IMG/VR virus record: IMGVR_UViG_3300032334_000367
Coordinates: 1 to 52,186 of that record
DNA: 52,186 nucleotides
Reading direction: 5' to 3' (one strand)
Source: a virus
The notes beneath the pieces are model-generated. The model was not told where the DNA came from and did not search any database. It was given only the letters and a program-made list of their open reading frames with translations. Both the position numbers and the translations under genes were made by a program. The first letter of the stretch is position 1, and each line of letters starts with the position of its first letter. This document shows, one piece after another, positions 7,955 through 14,199 of this stretch.

Positions 7955-8960
7955 AAAAAGCCTCCAAGCCAGTTGTCACTGGTTTTTCATCGTCAAACAT
8001 CCACTCTAATTTAGATATTCTACCTGAATTCAAGTAAGAAGTAAACATTTCTTTGTTAATATTTTTAACGCCAGCTAATGGTGGTTCAAGAGTTTCATTG
8101 CGAGCTTGCCATAAAACATTCCAATCAATACCATGCCAGCCATCTTTTTCTGCCTGTTGAATTTCTTCAGACTGTCTATCAAGATAGTATCCCAAATATC
8201 TTCCATGATGTTCGCGGAAGATTTTCTTAAATGAGCAAAGGCAAGTTTCCATTGTAAAGAAATCAATCTCATCTCTCAATGATGGGAACCTAATTTTCAT
8301 CTCGATGAGAATATCTTGTGCATTTCCTTCAAGAATTCCATATTCCTTTGCAGTAAGTTTTGAATCATATTTGTCATCTTGCCCAAGCGCAAAATGTAAA
8401 CCATTACGATGTGAACGAGACCCAGAATAATCGTCCAACATAAGAGAAGTAGGCTCAACTCTAATATTAGCAGTGTGGTAAAGATGCTGGAGATAAAACC
8501 AAGTGGAATAACGACCAAACTTGTAAAGACCGTTTTTAATAGCTCCCCATAAATTGTCGAATGATTGGTGTTCGTTGTCTCCATAATAACTCTCCAAAGC
8601 TTCACGTTGAGATCTATTTCCAATAAATTTTTGATATGATTCGAACATCACGGGAAGATGTCCCTTGTTCCACTTGGTGTCAGTTTGATATCTTAATCGT
8701 TTATAGTTTTTTGTGTTCCACTGCGTGATTCTATCCACAGTAGCAAGTTCAAAGTCTGGGAATTCATTCTTCAGAACCCATGTGGTTGGAAGCTGATATG
8801 TATTACCATACAACCAGCAAATCCAAATTCTTTCTTCGTCGTTGTGTTCATATCTTTTATTAAGATAGTTTGTAAGCCATACAGCAGGGTCGCAATCTTT
8901 ATATTGCAGCGACCAAGCATACCACCGAATAAATTGTTCTAGACGTTCTTTATTAATCAT
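7947..8960 (-). CDS. Putative 5-hmdU DNA kinase helical-domain / aGPT-Pplase2-like protein
   Basis: The 337-residue product is mostly alpha-helical. Conserved-looking blocks are FGRYS (148-152), DDYSGSRSHRNGL (176-188), and a CLC..FKK..R...RY segment at about 240-255. This pattern resembles, from memory, the helical family described with alpha-glutamyl/putrescinyl-thymine pyrophosphorylases and 5-hmdU DNA kinases (Iyer et al. 2013 nomenclature). I cannot confirm it without a profile search. The adjacent separate P-loop kinase fits a split version of that system. It overlaps the GNAT gene by 4 bases and the kinase by 8. Trp and Tyr are abundant. Confidence 0.55.
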   Translation of the reverse strand: MINKERLEQFIRWYAWSLQYKDCDPAVWLTNYLNKRYEHNDEERIWICWLYGNTYQLPTTWVLKNEFPDFELATVDRITQWNTKNYKRLRYQTDTKWNKGHLPVMFESYQKFIGNRSQREALESYYGDNEHQSFDNLWGAIKNGLYKFGRYSTWFYLQHLYHTANIRVEPTSLMLDDYSGSRSHRNGLHFALGQDDKYDSKLTAKEYGILEGNAQDILIEMKIRFPSLRDEIDFFTMETCLCSFKKIFREHHGRYLGYYLDRQSEEIQQAEKDGWHGIDWNVLWQARNETLEPPLAGVKNINKEMFTSYLNSGRISKLEWMFDDEKPVTTGLEAFYA

Positions 8961-9484
8961 GATAACTCATCGAAAATTTCTGCGCAACCACCCTTACCCT
9001 TGCGGTAAATCGCCTTTCGTATTGTAGGGTCTGCAGTATCATATATTCCAGTGTTAATAGTTAAACCATTAATTCTAAAGATGCTTAGTTGACATTTGCT
9101 CTTTTGAGCGCACCAAAATTTAAATCCAATCTTTTTATAGAAAGCGACAGCATCAGGTTCTGCTGAAACTCTGAAATACTCAGCGTGTTTAGAAATAGAG
9201 TCATTAAAAGAATATTCGCAAAGATACTTACCGACTCCACGACCTCTAAATTTAGCAAAGGTGTGCAGTAGTTGTAGATTAGCAACATGCGGTGGACGTT
9301 TCGATATTGTGGTTATAATCGCTCCAGCTAACTCATCGTCAACAAACGCACCAAGACATTCAGACCATTGGTCTTGCATATTTGCTTTAGATACAAAAGT
9401 CTTTGCGAATGAATCAGCTTTATCTGAGCTAATAGCTGGAATAAATTCTTCTTTCGTTATCTTTCTGATGTCAAACAACGGCAT
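8957..9484 (-). CDS. GNAT-family N-acyltransferase
   Basis: The 175-residue product is a GCN5-related acyltransferase: motif A, the acetyl-CoA pyrophosphate loop, is RGRGVG at about 80-85, followed by a helix. A VAFYKKIGF-like motif B block lies further on. The transferred group and acceptor are unknown. I chose ATG 9484, which has a GGGAA site; an open frame to 9559 would overlap the amidoligase by 89 bases. The chosen start overlaps it by 14 and the next gene by 4. Acetyltransferases recur in systems that decorate amino-modified bases, but that link is inference here. Confidence 0.82.
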   Translation of the reverse strand: MPLFDIRKITKEEFIPAISSDKADSFAKTFVSKANMQDQWSECLGAFVDDELAGAIITTISKRPPHVANLQLLHTFAKFRGRGVGKYLCEYSFNDSISKHAEYFRVSAEPDAVAFYKKIGFKFWCAQKSKCQLSIFRINGLTINTGIYDTADPTIRKAIYRKGKGGCAEIFDELS

Positions 9485-10343
9485 GAAATTCCCGATGCTT
9501 ACTTCCACGCTCTTTAGGATACTTGGTTGCTTCCCAACCAGTGTAGAGATCATGGTCATACACTAGAGGTGGGAAATTATATCCTTGCTGTAAAATAACA
9601 TCTACATCAGGACCATCGTTCAGCGCAGCATCAATAAACTGAGATGCGAATCTAAAGCAGTTTGAAATTTCAACCTTATTGGTAGATGACCTGAAACAAC
9701 GGAACTCGATAGTTCCTGTATGCTTCATGCAATATGTATTGATAGCATGACGGAATGGACGACCCATTGAAGCGCCATCCTTACCTGCTGCGTGAAGTTT
9801 GATGAAGTGATCAAAATCAGTAGCCAGATTGATGATATTGCTGCACATGTAATCTGGCATTGGACGTCCGCCGTCCCACTTCAAATAAGTGCGAGCAGTC
9901 TTCGTGTCTTTCATGGCATAATGTTCTTTATACTGATAACATGCCTTGATAGTTTGCTCTTGATTGCGCTGAATGTATGCAATGAGGCTCTTTAGCGCAC
10001 CAATATCATCTTTAAGACCAGGAACAAATACATGGAGATGTCCATGATTTACACAAGATGAGGTGGGCTCATTACCGCTAGCTGCAAACAAGTCATGAAT
10101 CTCCATGATTCTATCAACTTGTTCAACCCAAGTCTTTGTTGGTTTGGTATTAATCTCACCGCCAAAAGGTGGCTCCAATCCAAGAGGATCGCAGGCAACG
10201 CCACGATATGGGTCGCGCTCATTGACAATATCAGTTTCTGCATATTCCCATTTTCCTAGATGTTCAGGAATTTGAAAATTACGAGGGATATCACCCCATT
10301 CTATCTCATAGCCATAGGTAAACGTGTCAGGAGAATATTTCAT
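9471..10343 (-). CDS. Amidoligase (glutamine-synthetase-like fold)
   Basis: The 290-residue product has the signatures of the COOH-NH2 amidoligase family, distant relatives of glutamine synthetase that use ATP to form amide or peptide-like bonds. These are YGYEIEW (10-16, metal-binding Glu), GGEINTKP (61-68), CVNHGHLHVFV (97-107, His pair) and TGTIEFRCFRSS (209-220). Family knowledge: these enzymes often neighbour class II glutamine amidotransferases and acetyltransferases, exactly as seen here. The substrate is unknown: candidates are a carboxylated DNA base, a peptide or a small metabolite. ATG start; 2 bases after the amidotransferase stop. Confidence 0.85.
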   Translation of the reverse strand: MKYSPDTFTYGYEIEWGDIPRNFQIPEHLGKWEYAETDIVNERDPYRGVACDPLGLEPPFGGEINTKPTKTWVEQVDRIMEIHDLFAASGNEPTSSCVNHGHLHVFVPGLKDDIGALKSLIAYIQRNQEQTIKACYQYKEHYAMKDTKTARTYLKWDGGRPMPDYMCSNIINLATDFDHFIKLHAAGKDGASMGRPFRHAINTYCMKHTGTIEFRCFRSSTNKVEISNCFRFASQFIDAALNDGPDVDVILQQGYNFPPLVYDHDLYTGWEATKYPKERGSKHREFHAVV

Positions 10344-10345
10344 AA

Positions 10346-10975
10346 TTACACCATTTGTAAATCTTTAGTATCACTTCCGCATGGAACAATATCAGCTTTA
10401 TACTTTCTACCAGAAGCTCTGTACATAATATCTGCAGTAGAAGTTATGATGTAGCCATTGTCCAATTCAGTTTTATATAGGGGACGTTTACCGTTGCGAT
10501 AATATCTCATCTCCCCACAAGCATGTAGCTCAATAGCAGCAATGCTAGCATTTCTCCAAAGAAACAGAGGGGTCCTATCCACTGTATGCAGTAATAACTC
10601 GCTGTCATTTTTAGTTTGTGTATCAATTTCATATAGCTTTTTCCAATTTTCAGGAAGTTCTTGAGAAATTACGCCATTATGTACAATGGCAACATGATTA
10701 GTGTATAGCGGCTGGTTGTACTCTAGGTCACTAGTGCTATACCGACAATGACCGATTAACTTAATAGATTTTCCGCAAAGCTTTTCAAGCTTCTCTAGGT
10801 GAGAAAAATTATCTGATGATACTGGTTCTTTGAATGTAAGAAGTTCTTTCTTACTTAAGATTGTCATACCAGTTGCATGTAATCCTCTAATCTTAGACTC
10901 TATAAAAACTCTGCGGATTAGTTCAAACTGCTCAGCAGTAGGGTTTTCAATATTAACACCAATTACAGCACACAT
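10346..10975 (-). CDS. Class II glutamine amidotransferase (Ntn hydrolase)
   Basis: The 209-residue product is a stand-alone glutaminase domain that releases ammonia from glutamine for a partner enzyme. Cys2 follows the initiator Met and would be the N-terminal nucleophile. RG (30-31), GHCRYST (75-81) and HNG (99-101) form the substrate pocket of the GATase II family. No synthetase or phosphoribosyltransferase domain is attached, so the partner is likely the adjacent amidoligase. Its start overlaps the dioxygenase stop by one base, so the two are co-translated. Confidence 0.9.
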   Translation of the reverse strand: MCAVIGVNIENPTAEQFELIRRVFIESKIRGLHATGMTILSKKELLTFKEPVSSDNFSHLEKLEKLCGKSIKLIGHCRYSTSDLEYNQPLYTNHVAIVHNGVISQELPENWKKLYEIDTQTKNDSELLLHTVDRTPLFLWRNASIAAIELHACGEMRYYRNGKRPLYKTELDNGYIITSTADIMYRASGRKYKADIVPCGSDTKDLQMV

Positions 10976-12333
10976 TAACCGAACAATGCCTCTAGTGAGC
11001 TTTCCTTGGTGTTAGCTTTTGGATGATACTTGTCAAGCATTTCTCGACCACCATGAGTTTCAAGATAGTCATACCATTCTTTAGTTTCCCACATCCCTTC
11101 ACTTACACCATTCCACAACTTACGTTGCATTGGGTGCTCAGGATTTTTGCGACGAAATTCTACAAACTCAAAGCGATGGTTTTCATATTCATATGAGCCA
11201 AGTTCAAGCATCTTCTCACGAAGATAACAAACAAGGCTGATACGCTCACCGTCATCATATGTTTCAATAGGAGTGTTACCATGAATAATCTCATGATTGT
11301 TCACAAGTAATAGATCGCCTGGACGAACATTTACCGCAATGCGATACTCTGGGAAAATAAGGTAGCCACCACGATACTTTCCATTATTAGAGAGCACAAG
11401 AAGATTGCTTAGACCATCGCTGAAATCTCCAGCATCACGATGACATGCAGTACGGAAAGTCTTGTTCACAGTAATAGTTGTGAATACAGTTTCAGGAACT
11501 AGGAATCGCTGGTCAATTTTATCAGCTGCAGCTCTCTGATTACCCCAACGCGAAGGTAGAAGTTCTTTAAACCCTTTGTCGAGAGTTTGTAGGAAGGGGA
11601 ATGCCATTTTGAATTTATCAAAATGATTCTTGGTGTAAGCAGTAGCGCGACCATATGGGATGCGAGGATAACGATCGAACCAACCAGCAATACCAGAGTT
11701 TACTGCATTAGCATAGGTTGTATCAGAAATATATTTGTCTAGAGTATCTCTAGCAGAACTACGAATCTGAGCTTTATCTTTAAGCTTAAGAACGCCTTTC
11801 AACCAACCATCAAAGTTAAAATTATTTTTTTCAACTTCAGAAGCCAACCAAACCAGACCACGAGTCGAGGAGTTATCCTTTGTCTTTTGCTTGACCAATT
11901 CAATTTCTGTTTTAAGGTCTACTTGAATTACAGTTTCTTGTAGATCCGCTAGGAGCTCTAAAGTTTGAATTTGATAATCTGTAACCCATTCACGCTGGGC
12001 GCACTTTTCGCCTCTTGGTCCAGAAGCCAACCCACGATTCTGCGATGGAGTTGCGGCTTCTCGCAAACCAAGATATGCTTGTTCTTGTTCTTCTTTGCTG
12101 AAGAAATTCTTTCTGAACATGAAAGCGATACGCTTTTCATCTTTGGTATTCTTAGACTTGCAATCTTTGCAGTCTGATTCTTTACACTGAGCTTTCTCGA
12201 ACGGAGAGCAATCTGCTTCATAGTAGCAGTCAGTGTCTGACTCAATAAGTGTATCATAATGAGTCTCATCTACAAATTGTCCAAGTAGATGTTCACAATC
12301 AATTTTAGTTCTAGCGACAATTACATTAACCAT
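10975..12333 (-). CDS. TET/JBP-like 2-oxoglutarate/Fe(II) dioxygenase
   Basis: The 452-residue protein has a double-stranded beta-helix dioxygenase domain at about 205-372. Metal ligands are H298 and D300 (CHRDAGDFSDG) and H351 (HEIIHGN), and the 2-oxoglutarate-binding Arg is R364 (ERISLV). The upstream RATAYT segment (229-234) and the GG..IFPE and PGDLLL strands resemble TET/JBP base dioxygenases, which oxidise 5-methylcytosine or thymine. The N-terminus has a cluster of Cys (36, 42, 50, 55, 58) that may bind zinc. It is the first gene behind promoter 12362-12390. A protein or free-metabolite hydroxylase is the alternative. Confidence 0.75.
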   Translation of the reverse strand: MVNVIVARTKIDCEHLLGQFVDETHYDTLIESDTDCYYEADCSPFEKAQCKESDCKDCKSKNTKDEKRIAFMFRKNFFSKEEQEQAYLGLREAATPSQNRGLASGPRGEKCAQREWVTDYQIQTLELLADLQETVIQVDLKTEIELVKQKTKDNSSTRGLVWLASEVEKNNFNFDGWLKGVLKLKDKAQIRSSARDTLDKYISDTTYANAVNSGIAGWFDRYPRIPYGRATAYTKNHFDKFKMAFPFLQTLDKGFKELLPSRWGNQRAAADKIDQRFLVPETVFTTITVNKTFRTACHRDAGDFSDGLSNLLVLSNNGKYRGGYLIFPEYRIAVNVRPGDLLLVNNHEIIHGNTPIETYDDGERISLVCYLREKMLELGSYEYENHRFEFVEFRRKNPEHPMQRKLWNGVSEGMWETKEWYDYLETHGGREMLDKYHPKANTKESSLEALFG

Positions 12334-12361
12334 TACATTCTCCGACTCTCAAGGTAATTCT

Positions 12362-12390
12362 ATTATACCTCTTACTTATGCAGAAAGCAA
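12362..12390 (-). promoter_or_regulatory. Sigma70-type promoter of the hypermodification cassette, TTGCTT-N17-TATAAT
   Basis: TTGCTT (12385-12390) and TATAAT (12362-12367) on the minus strand are 17 bases apart, with AGAGG right before the -10. The dioxygenase start at 12333 follows with a GGAG site. It is the only promoter I see for the eight overlapping genes down to 5932. Confidence 0.82.
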
Positions 12391-12396
12391 ACTCGA

Positions 12397-12427
12397 AAAC
12401 GATGTGGGGGGCAAAAAGCCCCCCACA
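12397..12427 (-). terminator. Intrinsic terminator after the wHTH-like gene
   Basis: On the minus strand a perfect 10-bp stem (TGTGGGGGGC / GCCCCCCACA, 12403-12427) with a T5 loop follows the stop of the gene ending at 12460. Only a short T-rich stretch (CGTTTTC) follows, so strength is uncertain, but the stem is very stable. It insulates the small gene from the cassette promoter immediately downstream. Confidence 0.7.
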
Positions 12428-12459
12428 ATTACGAAATAAATCGTAAGTAATTGCCACTA

Positions 12460-12741
12460 TTAGGCAGCAATAGCATCGCGATAAAGAGACTTACGAGCGC
12501 GAGCAATATGCCGCGACTCAATGCTCTTCATAAACGATTCGCTTGGGGTGCCAAGACGATAGGCGAAAGTCTTCTCACCACGGCTATTGGTCACACGATT
12601 GGTGTAAACAGCAACGCCCTGATTGCGTAGACGATAGACTAGGTCAGCGACATTCTCGACCTTGAAAAGAGTACGAGCCTGACGCGAAGTCACCTGATTT
12701 CCGTTAGCGAGATAACGGTACATAGAAAGAACAGCAGACAT
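12460..12741 (-). CDS. Small winged-helix-like protein, putative DNA-binding
   Basis: The 93-residue basic product looks like a small helix-turn-helix protein: a helix-turn-helix-like stretch at about residues 8-40 (VTSRQARTLF then VADLVYRLRNQGVAVYTN) followed by a beta wing. Such small proteins are common in marine T4-like phages, and a regulatory role is plausible but unproven. I chose ATG 12741, which has a TTGAGGA site 8 bases upstream; a longer open frame to 12777 lacks such a site. It has its own promoter (12815-12843) and terminator, so it is a single-gene unit. Confidence 0.75.
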   Translation of the reverse strand: MSAVLSMYRYLANGNQVTSRQARTLFKVENVADLVYRLRNQGVAVYTNRVTNSRGEKTFAYRLGTPSESFMKSIESRHIARARKSLYRDAIAA

Positions 12742-12814
12742 ATTAAAATCCTCAACTACAAACACCGCGCAATTCAACTCTACTGGGGTGCGGCTTACTC
12801 AGTAGATACATTAT

Positions 12815-12843
12815 ATTATACCCTAGTTGGAGTATAATAGCAA
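12815..12843 (-). promoter_or_regulatory. Sigma70-type promoter, TTGCTA-N17-TATAAT
   Basis: Minus-strand TTGCTA (12838-12843) and TATAAT (12815-12820), 17-base spacer ending in GGG. It drives the small wHTH-like gene, leaving an untranslated leader of roughly 70 bases. Confidence 0.78.
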
Positions 12844-12866
12844 ATGTTTTTTAAAATTATTTTCTA

Positions 12867-14090
12867 TTACATTTGAGTGGTGGTTTCTTCAACCACCGCC
12901 GCAACAGGCTCAGGAGTTACAACAACCTCAGGATTGATAGAGGCATCGATTGCCTGATAGAATTCCAAGAAAGAATTCTTGGTATCAGTATCGAAACGAT
13001 TCAAGCAAAGCTCGATCGCTTTCTTACGATCCTGGAAGATAGAAAACGTCTTAATAATATGAACAAGACGACGAGTTGAAATTAGCTCATTAATAGAGCC
13101 ATCGACGAATGCTTTACGGATAATTTCAGCCCAGGTGCAAAGATGAGTCGCAAAACCATCATCAAGGCACCCGAGCTGTTCCATGTTCTTCATGACGATT
13201 TTCTTTTCAATCGCAGAAGTAGGATACTCTTGTTCCATCGTAATACTGAAACGCTCAAGGAACGCTTCGTTCATAACCTTGGTGCCGACGAAACGACCAT
13301 CGTCACTACCCTTACCCTTGGTGTTACCAGTGATGAAGATATTGAAACCTTCAGCAGGATGAACCATTTCACCAGTCTTCTTATTAAGATATGGCTTACC
13401 TTCAAGGATCGGCATCAAACAAAGAATCTTAGTATTATTCAAGTCACCTTCGTCGATAAGAAGAACCGAACCAGTACGCATTGCAAGAATGACTGCACCT
13501 TCGCGGTAAACCGTATTGCCATTCACCAGCTCAGTACCACCAAGCAAGTCGAGTTCGTCAGTTTCTTCGGTGACATTGATGCGCAAAATTTGACGCTTCA
13601 GCTTTGCGCATGCCTGAACGATGGACATCGTCTTACCATTACCCGACATACCAGTTACATAAACTGGGAAGAAAATCTTGGAAGAGATAATCTTTTCAAT
13701 GTCAGAATAGTTGCCAAACGGCACATAAGTGGGATCGCGGTCAGGAACCGTGCAGGAAATATCTGCCTGCATGGAAGTGGGACCACCAGAGATAACAGTG
13801 CGAGCCTGTTCAATAACCACAGGAGCAGGTGCCTCTGCCCTGCTGACTTTCTTCATCGGAGGAAAGGGTGTCATGGGCTTGAATGCGGCAACCACTGACA
13901 TCGCAACACTATACTTACCACGAGCAACCTTTCGGTTGGCGTCACGATAGATGAAGTATGGGAAAGCTGAACCAGTGTTTTCAACATAAGAACGAATCTG
14001 GTTATTGTCCAAAACTTCAGTGCCGTAGTGGCTAGAGATTTCGGTCAAAAACTGATTCTGCTGTTCAGCATTATAAGAAAGTTTCGGCAT
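12867..14090 (-). CDS. cobS: CobS-like AAA+ ATPase (MoxR-type)
   Basis: The 407-residue product is an AAA+ ATPase with Walker A GMSGNGKT (147-154), Walker B LLIDEGD (210-216) and a sensor-1 FITGN block (252-256). It resembles the CobS subunit of cobaltochelatase and is a common gene of marine T4-like phages. Bacterial CobS with CobT drives cobalt insertion during B12 synthesis. Whether the phage protein does so, or instead remodels other targets like MoxR ATPases, is unknown. Residues 1-120 are a variable N-terminal region. It has its own promoter (14142-14170) and follows the CobT-like gene in transcription order. Confidence 0.88.
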   Translation of the reverse strand: MPKLSYNAEQQNQFLTEISSHYGTEVLDNNQIRSYVENTGSAFPYFIYRDANRKVARGKYSVAMSVVAAFKPMTPFPPMKKVSRAEAPAPVVIEQARTVISGGPTSMQADISCTVPDRDPTYVPFGNYSDIEKIISSKIFFPVYVTGMSGNGKTMSIVQACAKLKRQILRINVTEETDELDLLGGTELVNGNTVYREGAVILAMRTGSVLLIDEGDLNNTKILCLMPILEGKPYLNKKTGEMVHPAEGFNIFITGNTKGKGSDDGRFVGTKVMNEAFLERFSITMEQEYPTSAIEKKIVMKNMEQLGCLDDGFATHLCTWAEIIRKAFVDGSINELISTRRLVHIIKTFSIFQDRKKAIELCLNRFDTDTKNSFLEFYQAIDASINPEVVVTPEPVAAVVEETTTQM

Positions 14091-14141
14091 AAATTATTTC
14101 ACCCTCACATTTAATAACATAATATTTCAACCTATAAGAAT

Positions 14142-14170
14142 ATTGTACTCTATTAGGGCTAAAAAGGCAA
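14142..14170 (-). promoter_or_regulatory. Sigma70-type promoter, TTGCCT-N17-TACAAT
   Basis: Minus-strand TTGCCT (14165-14170) and TACAAT (14142-14147) with a 17-base spacer ending in GAG. It drives the CobS-like gene. The -35 lies within the right arm of a terminator-like hairpin (see 14149-14190). Confidence 0.78.
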
Positions 14171-14190
14171 GCCTTAAAAACCCTAATAGA
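14149..14190 (-). terminator. Nested inverted repeat, terminator overlapping the cobS promoter
   Basis: A 10-bp perfect inverted repeat (TCTATTAGGG at 14149-14158, its complement at 14181-14190) encloses a second hairpin AAGGC-TT-GCCTT (14164-14175). On the minus strand the inner hairpin is followed by TTT, so it can terminate transcription of the CobT-like gene (stop at 14200). The same bases provide the -35 of the next promoter. Confidence 0.55.
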
Positions 14191-14199
14191 ATCAATAAC

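Noticed and set aside
12385-12390. T4 MotA box (TTGCTT) middle promoter
   Set aside because: The sequence fits, but spacing to the -10 is 17 bases as for a -35, not the shorter MotA spacing; no motA gene is seen.
13143-13898. Plus-strand open frame of 251 codons opposite the CobS-like gene
   Set aside because: It is antisense to a well-supported AAA+ gene, has no ribosome site and no recognisable domain.
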